Shown here: positions 8,020-16,498 of the stretch, piece after piece | Layout: the number at the start of each line of letters is the position of its first letter | Position numbering within the stretch: position 1 is the first letter of the stretch | Assembly (NCBI GenBank): GCA_035623275.1 | Contig: DASPTT010000009.1 | Location: 1-64,000, forward strand | DNA: 64,000 bases | Direction of reading: 5' to 3' | DNA from: DASPTT01 sp035623275 | GTDB lineage: Bacteria > Actinomycetota > Acidimicrobiia > Acidimicrobiales > UBA8190 | The notes under the pieces: generated by a model | Database searches by the model: none | Told to the model about the DNA's origin: nothing | What the model saw: the letters and a program-made list of their open reading frames with translations, nothing else | Program-made: the position numbers and the translations under genes

Positions 8020-8730
8020 TCAGGCGCTCGGCTCGGCCCGCACGTGGGCGGTGTCGTTGTACCGCCGCACGAACCAACGACCGGGGGTGACCACCACCTC
8101 GGAGATCGATGCGTTGTCGGCGCCCACGAAGGCGAAGGGCTGGCTTCCGGAGGCCATGGCCAGGACCGCGCCGATGGTGCCCCCGTGGGCGAAGACGGCC
8201 ACCCGCCGGCCGGCGTTGGCCAGTGCGACGCGCTCGACCGCGGCCCGGACCCGGGAGAAGAAGGCCTCGTTGGTCTCGGCACCGGGGATGGCGTCCCATC
8301 GCTGCTCGTCGAACACCCGCCGGGCGACGGGGTCGCCCTCCAGCACCTTGGCTCGGTAGAGCCCGCCTTCCCACTCCCCGAGGTGCACCTCGCGCAGACC
8401 CGGCTCCACGGCCGGGGACAGGCCCAGCCGACGCACCAGGGGCGCGGCGGTCTCCGCCGTCCGCCGAAGCGGCGTGACCACCAGGGACTCGACGCCCTCT
8501 TCGGCCAGCCGGGCGCAGACCTGCTCGGCCTGCCGGCGCCCCTCCGGCGCCAGCGCGGGGTCGCCGTGCCCGTCGAGCAGCGCGAAGGACGAGCCGGCCA
8601 CGGCGCGCTCGGATTCGCCGTGGCGCACGAGGAGCAGGTCCGCCGCGTCGGCCGGCGCCTCGAACCGGAGCTGACGGACGCCCTCGTCCGGGACGGGGTC
8701 GGGCGAGGACGCGACGGCGATGGGGCTCAG
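8020..8730 (-). CDS. Histidine phosphatase family protein (phosphoglycerate mutase-like)
   Basis: About 236 residues with the phosphohistidine signature LLLVRHGES (R36, H37 counting from the proposed start), a TPLRRTAET segment, GLREVHLGEWEG, and a late AHGGTIGAVL holding the second catalytic His. It is a cytosolic phosphatase or mutase of unknown substrate. The start is a problem. No ATG, GTG or TTG precedes the first beta strand in frame, and the best candidate is a CTG at 8730 whose CTGA overlaps the stop of the HdeD-like gene. That implies translational coupling, a rare start codon, or a sequence error. Confidence 0.8.
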   Translation of the reverse strand: MSPIAVASSPDPVPDEGVRQLRFEAPADAADLLLVRHGESERAVAGSSFALLDGHGDPALAPEGRRQAEQVCARLAEEGVESLVVTPLRRTAETAAPLVRRLGLSPAVEPGLREVHLGEWEGGLYRAKVLEGDPVARRVFDEQRWDAIPGAETNEAFFSRVRAAVERVALANAGRRVAVFAHGGTIGAVLAMASGSQPFAFVGADNASISEVVVTPGRWFVRRYNDTAHVRAEPSA

Positions 8731-9305
8731 CCCTGCTTGGCCAGCGACCTGAGCTGCATCGACACCCCGATCTCGATGATGCCGTAGAGCACCAGCCACA
8801 GCCCGAAGAGGAAGGCGATGATGGTCAACGACAGGCCGGGGTAGACGAGGGCCAGGATGCCCACGACCACACCGAGGAAGCCGGCGATCACCAGGAGCCA
8901 CCGGCCACCACCCTCCTTGTACACGTAGGCCGCGTAGAAGTCCCCGACGCCGGCGACGACCCAGAAGAGCCCGACGACGAAGCCCACGACGGCCACCGTC
9001 TCCCACGTGCGGTGGAACACGAGCAACCCGAAGAGGATCGAGATGAGCCCCAGCAGCGCCATCAGCCAGCGCGTCCCCCCGCTGTCCTCGCGGTCGGCGA
9101 TCGCCCGGATGATCCGGAAGACGCCGGCGACCAACAGCCAGATGGCGAGCAGCACCGCCACGACGTAGACGCTGTCCTTCGGGTGGATCGTGACGATGAT
9201 CCCGAGGACCAGCGTCGCGATCCCGAAGGCCAGCACCCATCCCCACGACCGACCGATGGCGACCAGGACGTCGTCGTCTTCGGGGAACCCCTTGGTCTCT
9301 GCCAT
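8727..9305 (-). CDS. HdeD family (DUF308) membrane protein
   Basis: 192-residue integral membrane protein with six hydrophobic helices arranged as three pairs, the layout of the HdeD/DUF308 family linked to acid resistance in enteric bacteria. Function in actinomycetes is not established. The ATG is preceded by GAGGAGG at a good distance. Its stop overlaps the start of the histidine phosphatase, so the two probably share a transcript. Confidence 0.88.
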   Translation of the reverse strand: MAETKGFPEDDDVLVAIGRSWGWVLAFGIATLVLGIIVTIHPKDSVYVVAVLLAIWLLVAGVFRIIRAIADREDSGGTRWLMALLGLISILFGLLVFHRTWETVAVVGFVVGLFWVVAGVGDFYAAYVYKEGGGRWLLVIAGFLGVVVGILALVYPGLSLTIIAFLFGLWLVLYGIIEIGVSMQLRSLAKQG

Positions 9306-9369
9306 GGCAGAACCTCCTCGTCGACTGCGTCCACGTTACGGTCCGCGCCCTCCCCGGACGCGGACCGCC

Positions 9370-10197
9370 TCAGCCGGGAGGCGCCTGCCCCTTCAGGGCA
9401 GGGTGCTGGCGGGCGACGATCGGCACCAGGACACGACGCGGGAGGAGGCGGGCTACCTGCGCCGCCACCGCGTTGGCCGGGCCCGGGATGACGACCGAGC
9501 GCCCGCGCTCGAGCCCGTCCACGGCGGCGGCGGCCACCTCGGCGGCCGGCACCCACATGAACGACGGCAGGGCGTCGTCGACGTCGGCGCCGAAGCCGGC
9601 CACCTCCTCGAATTCCGTCTTGACCGGGCCCGGGCACAAGACGGTGACGGTCACGCCGGTGCCGCGCAGCTCGCCCTGGAGCGCCTGGCTGTAGGAGAGG
9701 ACGAACGCCTTCGACGCGCCGTAGCCGGCCTGGCCGGGCAGCGGCTGGTAGGCCGCGGTCGACGCCACGTTGAGGATGGCGCCGCTGCGGCGCGCCGCCA
9801 TGCCGGGGAGGAAGAGGGTGCACAGGTCGACCACGGCCTCGACGTCGGTGCGGATCATGGCGAGCTCACGCCCCCGCTGCGCGGCGTACACGGGGCCTGT
9901 CGTGGACAGCCCGGCGTTGTTGACGAGGATGTCGGCGGTGAGGCCGCGCGCCGCGAGCTCGTCGGCGATGCCCGCGCGTGCGTCGGCGTCGCTGAGGTCA
10001 GCGGCGAGGACCTCGGCGCGGACCTTGTGCGCCTGGGACAGCTCGTCGGCCAGCGCCTTCAGCCGCTCGGCGCGCCGGGCCACCAAGGTGACCCCGCGGC
10101 TGCGGCGGGCGAGCTCCCGGGCGATCTCGGCGCCGATGCCAGACGACGCGCCGGTCACCAGGGCGGTGCGATCTGGTGCGGGGAGAGGGAGGGGCAT
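9370..10197 (-). CDS. Short-chain dehydrogenase/reductase
   Basis: 275-residue NAD(P)-dependent oxidoreductase of the classical SDR family. The cofactor motif TGASSGIG lies near residue 15, NNAG near residue 89, and the catalytic YxxxK as YGASK near residue 155. A C-terminal extension resembles the SDR group annotated as DltE/YqjQ-like. The ATG at 10197 is favoured because an AG-rich site lies upstream and the fold begins there. Substrate unknown. It is isolated between the HdeD-like gene and the divergent DUF6325 gene. Confidence 0.9.
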   Translation of the reverse strand: MPLPLPAPDRTALVTGASSGIGAEIARELARRSRGVTLVARRAERLKALADELSQAHKVRAEVLAADLSDADARAGIADELAARGLTADILVNNAGLSTTGPVYAAQRGRELAMIRTDVEAVVDLCTLFLPGMAARRSGAILNVASTAAYQPLPGQAGYGASKAFVLSYSQALQGELRGTGVTVTVLCPGPVKTEFEEVAGFGADVDDALPSFMWVPAAEVAAAAVDGLERGRSVVIPGPANAVAAQVARLLPRRVLVPIVARQHPALKGQAPPG

Positions 10198-10463
10198 GGA
10201 CGGGCATCGTAGGGCCGCGCAACCGCAGGTGCAGCGGGGTGCCTCCCCCCGCCGCCTCCCCCCTTCGGCGTCCCGGCCGGCCTCCCCCGCCGGCCTCCCC
10301 CGCCGGCCCGAATCCAGCACCGACGGGCGAGGCTGTGACCTAAGTCCCTGTCTACCCGTCGGGGGCCTTTCGTAGCGTGACAGTGAGCAGGGGCTTCGGA
10401 CGGTGCCAGGCCGCGCGGCCGAACGGCACCGGCGCGGGGCACCACGAGTCGGAGGTTCGGAGC

Positions 10464-10886
10464 ATGGGCATCGGTCCGGTGGAGTACATGGTCGTCGGGT
10501 TCCCGGGCAACAAGTTCAACGGGGAGATCGCCCCTGAGCTCGCCAAGCTGATCGACAGCGGCATCATCCGCGTGCTGGACCTACTGTTCATCGGCAAGAA
10601 CGAGGACGGCGAGGTCCTCTCCTTCGAGTTCGACCAGCTCGACGAGCTCGAGCAGTTCAAGGACCTCGAGGGCGAGGTCGGCGGGATCCTGAGCGAGGAG
10701 GACGTCGCCTACGCGGCGGCCGCGCTCGAACCGGGGTCGTCGGCCGCCCTGCTCGTCTGGGAGGACCGCTGGGCGCAGCCCTTCGTGGAGGCCATGCGCG
10801 AGTCCGGCGGCGTGCTCCTCGAGGGCGCCCGGATCCCCTACGAGCTGGTGGAGGCGGCGATGGCCGCGGCCGGCATCGAGGCCTGA
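10464..10886 (+). CDS. DUF6325 family protein
   Basis: 140-residue acidic protein matching the DUF6325 family (GPVEYMVVGFPGNKF near the start, IRVLDLLFIGKNEDG in the middle). The family is widespread in actinomycetes beside a short SHOCT-domain gene, as here. Function unknown. The ATG at 10464 follows GGAGG by a normal distance; an upstream in-frame start would add 29 residues unlike the family. No signal peptide or membrane segment is visible. Confidence 0.85.
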   Translation: MGIGPVEYMVVGFPGNKFNGEIAPELAKLIDSGIIRVLDLLFIGKNEDGEVLSFEFDQLDELEQFKDLEGEVGGILSEEDVAYAAAALEPGSSAALLVWEDRWAQPFVEAMRESGGVLLEGARIPYELVEAAMAAAGIEA

Positions 10887-10950
10887 GCCGGACGTAGGAC
10901 CGGCACCGACGAGAACGACGGACAGGACGACGAGGACCAGGAGGACCGAC

Positions 10951-11232
10951 ATGTTGCGACGACGCCCCTTGCTTCGGACCGCGGCCACCACCGCCGTGGT
11001 CGCTGGCACGGCCACGGCGGTGAGCGGACGGATGCGCCGCCGCCAGGAGGAGAAGTACGCGGCGCAGGACCAGGAGCAGTACGAGGCGCAGGCCCAGGCG
11101 GCGCAGGCCCAGGCGGCGCAGGCGCCCGCCGAGGATCCCTACGAGCAGCTCAAGAAGCTCGCCGAGCTCCACGACCAGGGCATCCTCACCGACGAGGAGT
11201 TCGCGGCGCAGAAGGCGAAGATCCTGGGCTGA
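10951..11232 (+). CDS. SHOCT-domain small protein
   Basis: 93 residues: an Arg-rich N-terminus and weak hydrophobic segment, then a Gln/Ala/Glu-rich helical linker with AQAAQ repeats (about 45-60). It ends in a C-terminal SHOCT motif (EQLKKLAELHDQGILTDEEF), a short oligomerisation-type module. It lies 64 bp after the DUF6325 gene with its own AGGAGG site, so the two are probably one operon. Function unknown. Confidence 0.85.
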   Translation: MLRRRPLLRTAATTAVVAGTATAVSGRMRRRQEEKYAAQDQEQYEAQAQAAQAQAAQAPAEDPYEQLKKLAELHDQGILTDEEFAAQKAKILG

Positions 11233-11264
11233 ACGCCCACCGGCGGCCTCTATCCTGAGCCGCC

Positions 11265-13100
11265 ATGCCCACTCGCGACGACCTGCGCAACGTGGCGATC
11301 GTCGCCCACGTCGACCACGGCAAGACGACCCTGGTCGATGCCATGCTGCGCCAGACCGGTGCCTTCCGCTCCGACAAGGAGCCGGCCGAGCGCGTGCTGG
11401 ACTCGGGCGAGCTCGAGCGCGAGAAGGGCATCACCATCCTCGCCAAGCACACCGCCGTCCAGTACGGGCCGACGAAGATCACCATCGTCGACACGCCGGG
11501 GCACGCGGACTTCGGAGGCGAGGTCGAGCGCGGGCTGGCCATGGTCGACGGCGTCCTGCTCCTCGTGGACGCGTCGGAAGGGCCCCTTCCCCAGACCCGC
11601 TTCGTGCTGCGCAAGACCCTCGAAGCCGACCTGCCCGTCGTCCTGGTGATCAACAAGGTGGACCGGGCCGACGCCCGGGTGGCCGACGTGGTCCACGAGG
11701 TCGAGGAGCTCTTCTTGGACCTCGACGCCGCCGTCCATCAGATCGACTTCCCGATCCTCTACGCCTCAGCACGGCACGGCTGGGCGTCGCGCACACCGGA
11801 CCGCACGGGAAGCGACCTGGTGCCGCTCTTCGACACCATCGTGGCGCACGTCCCGGCGCCGACGTACGAGGACGGGCACCCGCTGCAGGCGCTCGTCACC
11901 AACCTGGACGCATCCCCCTACGTCGGGCGGCTCGCCGTGTGCCGGGTCCATCAAGGCGAGATCCGGCGGGGCGAGACGGTGGCATGGTGCCGCGCCGACG
12001 GCTCGAGCGAACGTGTCAAGGTCACCGAGCTCTACTCCGCCAAAGCGCTCGAACGCGTCGAGGTCGAGCGGGCGGGCGCAGGCGAGATCGTGGCCGTCGC
12101 CGGCATCGCCGAGGTCCACATCGGGGAGACCCTGGCCGACCCGGACGACCCGCGGCCGCTCCCCGCCCTGCTCGTCGACGAGCCGAGCCTGGCCATGACC
12201 ATCGGGATCAACACCGCCCCCCTGTCGGGCCGGGACGGCTCGAAGCTCACCGCCAGGCTGGTCAAGGGGCGCCTCGACGCCGAGTTGGTGGGCAACGTGT
12301 CGCTGCGCGTCCTGCCCACCGAGCGGCCCGACAGCTGGGAGGTCCAGGGCCGTGGCGAGCTCCAGCTCGCCGTGTTGGTCGAGACCATGCGCCGGGAGGG
12401 CTACGAGCTGACCGTGGGCAAGCCCCAGGTCGTGACCCGTGCCGTCGACGGCAAGCTCCACGAGCCGATGGAGCGACTGGCGGTCGACGTCCCGGAGGAG
12501 TACCTGGGGGTGGTCACCCAGCTCCTGTCCTTCCGCCACGGACGCATGGAGCAGATGGTCAACCACGGGCGCGGATGGGTCCGGATGGACTACCGCATCC
12601 CGGCCAGGGGGCTGGTGGGGTTCCGCACGGAGTTCCTGATCGAGACACGGGGCACGGGCATGCTCCACAGCGTCTTCGACGGCTGGGAGCCCTGGCACGG
12701 CGAGATCCGCACGCGGCGCAACGGGTCGATGGTGGCCGACCGCGCCGGCACCGCCACGACCTACGCCCTGATGGGCCTCCAGGAGCGGGGCACCATGCTC
12801 ATCGGACCGGGCACGGAGGTCTACGAGGGGATGATCGTCGGCGAGAACGCCCGCGCCGAGGAGATGAACGTGAACCCGACCAAGGAGAAGAAGCTCACGA
12901 ACATCCGGTCCTCGACGGCCGAGGAGCTCGAGCGCCTCACGCCCCACCTTCAGCTGTCGCTCGAGCAGGCCCTGGAGTTCATCGCCGAAGACGAGTGCGT
13001 CGAGGTCACCCCGAAGGCGGTGCGGTTGCGCAAGGTCGTCCTCGATCAGGCGACACGAGGCCGTCAGGCCAGCCGGGCGCGCCGGGACCGACGCGACTGA
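11265..13100 (+). CDS. typA: Translational GTPase TypA/BipA
   Basis: 611-residue ribosome-associated GTPase of the EF-G-like family, involved in ribosome assembly and stress adaptation. The P-loop AHVDHGKTTL is at residues 14-23, DTPGHADFGGEVER is the switch II/G3 segment, and NKVD is G4. EF-G-like domains III and V follow, then the BipA-specific C-terminal domain with the SNIR-like motif LTNIRSS. Length is usual for the family. The ATG lies 32 bp after the SHOCT gene; the 3' end abuts the convergent EAL-HDOD gene by four bases. Confidence 0.95.
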   Translation: MPTRDDLRNVAIVAHVDHGKTTLVDAMLRQTGAFRSDKEPAERVLDSGELEREKGITILAKHTAVQYGPTKITIVDTPGHADFGGEVERGLAMVDGVLLLVDASEGPLPQTRFVLRKTLEADLPVVLVINKVDRADARVADVVHEVEELFLDLDAAVHQIDFPILYASARHGWASRTPDRTGSDLVPLFDTIVAHVPAPTYEDGHPLQALVTNLDASPYVGRLAVCRVHQGEIRRGETVAWCRADGSSERVKVTELYSAKALERVEVERAGAGEIVAVAGIAEVHIGETLADPDDPRPLPALLVDEPSLAMTIGINTAPLSGRDGSKLTARLVKGRLDAELVGNVSLRVLPTERPDSWEVQGRGELQLAVLVETMRREGYELTVGKPQVVTRAVDGKLHEPMERLAVDVPEEYLGVVTQLLSFRHGRMEQMVNHGRGWVRMDYRIPARGLVGFRTEFLIETRGTGMLHSVFDGWEPWHGEIRTRRNGSMVADRAGTATTYALMGLQERGTMLIGPGTEVYEGMIVGENARAEEMNVNPTKEKKLTNIRSSTAEELERLTPHLQLSLEQALEFIAEDECVEVTPKAVRLRKVVLDQATRGRQASRARRDRRD

Positions 13101-13104
13101 CTCC

Positions 13105-14376
13105 TCACGTCAGGGTGGCGGCGTCGAGGCCGGTGGTCATCTCGATACCCCAGGCCAACGCGTCGAAGCACGCGATCTGCAGGTCGGCGTCGCTCAGCCC
13201 GCTACGCGTCGCGCACTCGGGATGGCCGAGCTGGTAGTCGATGACGTCCGCCACCAGCGCGCCCACCGGGCCGGCGTGGTGCAGCACGGCGTCGCGCACA
13301 TCGTCGTCCAGGGGCAGGTCCCGCAGCACGTCCTGCAACGGCATCCCCAGCAGGACGTCGAGGCCCGAGAGCATGCCGACGGTGAAGGCCATCTCGGTCC
13401 GCCCGCCTTCGACGTGCCAGCCGAGGAGCTCGCACATCCGGGCACGCACGAGCGCGGTGGTCATCGACTCCTCGGGGATCCCCCGCCCGCCCGCGAGCAG
13501 CAGCATCGAGACCCATGCCTGGAGTCGACGCCAGCCGACGAGCACGAGCGCCTCGCGAACGGAGGAGACCGTGCGACGCAGCCCTCCGGCGGCGCCGATC
13601 CCGGCCATGTGCAGCAGCTGCAGGCTGAGCGCGGGATCGGCGCGCACCAGCGCCTCGACCTGCTCGACACCCGCATCGGGCTCGAGGAGCGCGGCGGCCA
13701 GCCGCGCCTTGGTGAATTCGCTCGGGTCCATCACCCGACCCGGCACGGGCCGGGGGGTCGACAGGAGATATCCCTGGAAGAGGTCCACGCCCAGGGCCTC
13801 GGAGACACCGAGGTCGCCCTCGGTGTCGACCGACTGGACCAACACCCGGACGTCGAAGGGCCGGCATCGCTCGAGGACCCTGCCGACGACGTCGACCCCG
13901 TCGCGCCGCGGGTCGACCTTGGCGAACGAGAACAGGCCCAACACGTCCTCGGCACCGTCGAACCACGAGAACTCGTCGATGGCCAGGGTGTAGCCCTCCT
14001 CGACCAGGCGGCGACAGCCGTCCGCCGCCCCGTCCAGTGCGTCCGGGCCGTGCAGCGCGGCGGTCGGCACCTCGAGCACCGTCCGCTCGGGCGGCAGGAG
14101 CAGTGCCAGGTCACCGGTCAGCAGCTCCTCGCTCACGTCGCAGAACATGACCTTGTCGCCGACGAACCGATCGACGCCAACATGCAGCGAGCTGAAGAGG
14201 AGCCGGGTCGTGAGCAGGTCACCCTCGCGCCGGCCGTTGGCCCAGTCGCGCGCGGCACCGGCGGGGGCGCCCGGGCCCGCGCCCGGGCCCGCGCCCAGGA
14301 CGAGCTCGTAGCCGTAGACCTCGCGTCGACCGTCGAAGATCGGTTGTCGCCCCACCAGGACGTCGGATCGACTCAC
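13105..14376 (-). CDS. EAL-HDOD signalling protein (YuxH/CdgJ-like, EAL degenerate)
   Basis: 423 residues. The N-terminal 200 residues follow the EAL fold (GRQPIFDGRREVYGYEL at the start), but catalytic motifs are altered. The EAL glutamate position reads YELVL, and the DDFG metal motif reads DEFSWFD. The C-terminal part is an HDOD domain (VRADPALSLQLL, then SSVREALVLVGWRRLQAWVSM). Proteins of this architecture usually lack phosphodiesterase activity and act as regulators of motility or surface behaviour. It starts with a GTG after GGAG. An N-terminal Gly/Pro/Ala tract (about 31-45) is built from 12-bp repeats. Confidence 0.85.
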   Translation of the reverse strand: MSRSDVLVGRQPIFDGRREVYGYELVLGAGPGAGPGAPAGAARDWANGRREGDLLTTRLLFSSLHVGVDRFVGDKVMFCDVSEELLTGDLALLLPPERTVLEVPTAALHGPDALDGAADGCRRLVEEGYTLAIDEFSWFDGAEDVLGLFSFAKVDPRRDGVDVVGRVLERCRPFDVRVLVQSVDTEGDLGVSEALGVDLFQGYLLSTPRPVPGRVMDPSEFTKARLAAALLEPDAGVEQVEALVRADPALSLQLLHMAGIGAAGGLRRTVSSVREALVLVGWRRLQAWVSMLLLAGGRGIPEESMTTALVRARMCELLGWHVEGGRTEMAFTVGMLSGLDVLLGMPLQDVLRDLPLDDDVRDAVLHHAGPVGALVADVIDYQLGHPECATRSGLSDADLQIACFDALAWGIEMTTGLDAATLT

Positions 14377-14453
14377 CGGCGCTCCATCCCCATGCAGCCC
14401 ACCCCTTCCGATCGGACGGGCGGGGCCGTGCCTTGAGCCTCGGCGCCTGGGCG

Positions 14454-16112
14454 TCAGGCCGGGTCGTTGCTCACAGCACCGGTCGAGGCTGCGACCAGGG
14501 GGCCCGTCGACGAATCCTCGGCCAGGTACTGCGCCAGCAGCTGCTGCTCGCGCTCGCGCGTGGGGAACATGAAGAACACGAGCACGGCCCCGATCACCAC
14601 GGCGATCATGCCTGCGCCGTACGCCCAGTCGGCCCCCGAGAGGAACGACTGCTGGGCACCGTGGATGATCTGGCTCGAGTACTGCGGGTACTGCTTGGCC
14701 ACCTCGGCGGCACTGGAGAACGACTTCTCGAGCTCGGTCTTGACGTTGTTCGATACCTGGCTCGAATTCGACGAGCTGGCGATGGCCTTCGCCGCCGCCG
14801 ACGCGTAGCCCGCGGTGAGCAGGGCACCGAGGATCGACTGCATGATGGCGCCGCCGAGGTCGCGCTGGAGGTCCGCCGTGCCCGACGCCATGCCGGCACG
14901 GCGCACGGGCACCGATCCGGTGAGCGAGTGCGAGGCGGGGGTGCCGGCGAATCCCACACCGGCGCCGACGAGTGCGTAGGCCAGGCCCACCTGCCAGTAC
15001 GGGCTGTGGGTCGACCACAGCACCAGCATCACGAAGAACCCCGCGAGGCAGCACGCATAGCCGGTGAGAAGCGTCACCCGCGCGCCGAAGCGGTCCACCA
15101 GCTTGGCCGAGCGCGGCGCGATGGCCACCATGAAGAACGCGGCGGGCAGGATGGCCAACCCTGCGTCGAGGGTGTCGTAGCCGAGCACGTTCTGCAGGTA
15201 CTGCTGGCCGATGAACATGGCGCCCATGAGCGTTCCGAACACGATGATCCCCGCGCAGGCGGCCACCCAGAAGATCCGGCGTCCGGCCACGTGGAGGTCG
15301 TAGAGGGGGTTGCGGGCCCGGCGCTGGCGGAACACGAAGGCGACGGCCGCAGCCAGCGCGATGGCGGCGAGACCGAGCACCACGGCGCCCTTGTCGGGCA
15401 CGGGCGCGAAGTTGATGCCGAGCACCAAGGCGGCCACGAGGAGGACCGACAGGATGCCTCCGAGGTTGTCGACCGGGTCGGTCGTCTCGTTGACGTGGGA
15501 CGGCACCAGCCGGATCGCGGCCAGCAGGGCGACCACGGCCAGCGGAAGCGTCAGCAGGAACACCGAGCCCCAGTAGAAGTGCTGGAGCAAGAACCCCGAG
15601 CACACCGGGCCGAGCGACGAGATGGCGCCGCCGATGCCCGACCACAGTGCGATGGAGCGCGTCCTGGCCGGGCCCGCCCACAGCGCGGTGATGAGGGCGA
15701 GCGTCGTCGGGAACGACATCCCGGCCGCCAGCCCGCCCATGATCCGGGCCAGGATCAGCACGCCGATGGTGGGCGCCATGGCAGCGAGGATGGAAGCCGG
15801 GATCGACAGGCTCATCCCGAGGATCAGCATCATCTTGCGCCCGTAGCGGTCGCCGAGCGCGCCGAGGTACAGCACCGAGGCGGCCAGGCCGAGGGAGAAG
15901 CCCACGGCGACGAGGTCGAGCGCGGTCTGCGAGGCGTCGAAGGCCTTGCCGATGTCGGGGAGCGCGACGTTGGCCACCGCCAGGTTGAGGTTGGCGACGG
16001 CGGCCACGAGAATCAGCGCGCCGAGGACCAGTCCCTGGTGCGCCGGGGCAGTGGAGGCCTGCCCGTCGGCCGGGGATCCGCCGGATGCGGCCTGCACGAC
16101 GGCATCGGTCAT
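14454..16112 (-). CDS. MFS drug exporter, 14-helix DHA2 (EmrB/QacA) family
   Basis: 552-residue integral membrane protein with about 14 predicted helices. MFS motif A (GDRYGRK) lies after helix 2 and a GPxxxG-like segment in helix 5 (SSLGPVCSGF), typical of proton-coupled drug antiporters. Between the last two helices is a Ser/Lys-rich extracytoplasmic loop of about 70 residues (about 440-500). The ATG at 16112 begins a hydrophilic cytosolic leader of 28 residues. No regulator gene adjoins it. Substrate unknown. Confidence 0.9.
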   Translation of the reverse strand: MTDAVVQAASGGSPADGQASTAPAHQGLVLGALILVAAVANLNLAVANVALPDIGKAFDASQTALDLVAVGFSLGLAASVLYLGALGDRYGRKMMLILGMSLSIPASILAAMAPTIGVLILARIMGGLAAGMSFPTTLALITALWAGPARTRSIALWSGIGGAISSLGPVCSGFLLQHFYWGSVFLLTLPLAVVALLAAIRLVPSHVNETTDPVDNLGGILSVLLVAALVLGINFAPVPDKGAVVLGLAAIALAAAVAFVFRQRRARNPLYDLHVAGRRIFWVAACAGIIVFGTLMGAMFIGQQYLQNVLGYDTLDAGLAILPAAFFMVAIAPRSAKLVDRFGARVTLLTGYACCLAGFFVMLVLWSTHSPYWQVGLAYALVGAGVGFAGTPASHSLTGSVPVRRAGMASGTADLQRDLGGAIMQSILGALLTAGYASAAAKAIASSSNSSQVSNNVKTELEKSFSSAAEVAKQYPQYSSQIIHGAQQSFLSGADWAYGAGMIAVVIGAVLVFFMFPTREREQQLLAQYLAEDSSTGPLVAASTGAVSNDPA

Positions 16113-16295
16113 GACGGCCAGCCTACGGATGCCTCCCGCCCGAGACCATGGTCCATCGCCCCTTGTTGACCGGGTTCTCGGGACTTTCGGCCCGTTGCTC
16201 CCCGGCGCGCCGCCGGTAGAGTCGCGTGCGACAGGGCACGTGGACGGTTGGGCCGGTGCGCTCGCCCTGGTGCGTGTGGCTGCAAGGGGGCAAGC

Positions 16296-16472
16296 GTGCT
16301 GATCTTCGCCATCATTGCCATCGCGGTCGCGGTGATCGCGATCGGCGGCTACGGCGGCAGGCGCCAGTACAAGAAGCGCAAGGTCGGCGGTGCGGGCGAC
16401 AACCCGTCGTCGCATCGAGGGCATGCGTCGGGTCACAGCTCGGACCACCGGGGACGCGGCAAGAAGCACTGA
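16296..16472 (+). CDS. Small single-helix protein with His/Gly-rich tail
   Basis: 58 residues: a membrane helix at residues 2-18, then a strongly basic boundary (RRQYKKRK), then a tail with four His residues among Gly, Ser and Arg. The GTG start follows AAGGGGG by five bases, which supports it over an upstream in-frame start. It is divergent from the MFS gene and convergent with the flavoprotein gene. No family recognised; a metal-binding or regulatory membrane peptide is only a guess. Confidence 0.55.
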   Translation: MLIFAIIAIAVAVIAIGGYGGRRQYKKRKVGGAGDNPSSHRGHASGHSSDHRGRGKKH

Positions 16473-16498
16473 CCTCCCGGCACCCGGCGCCCGGGTGC

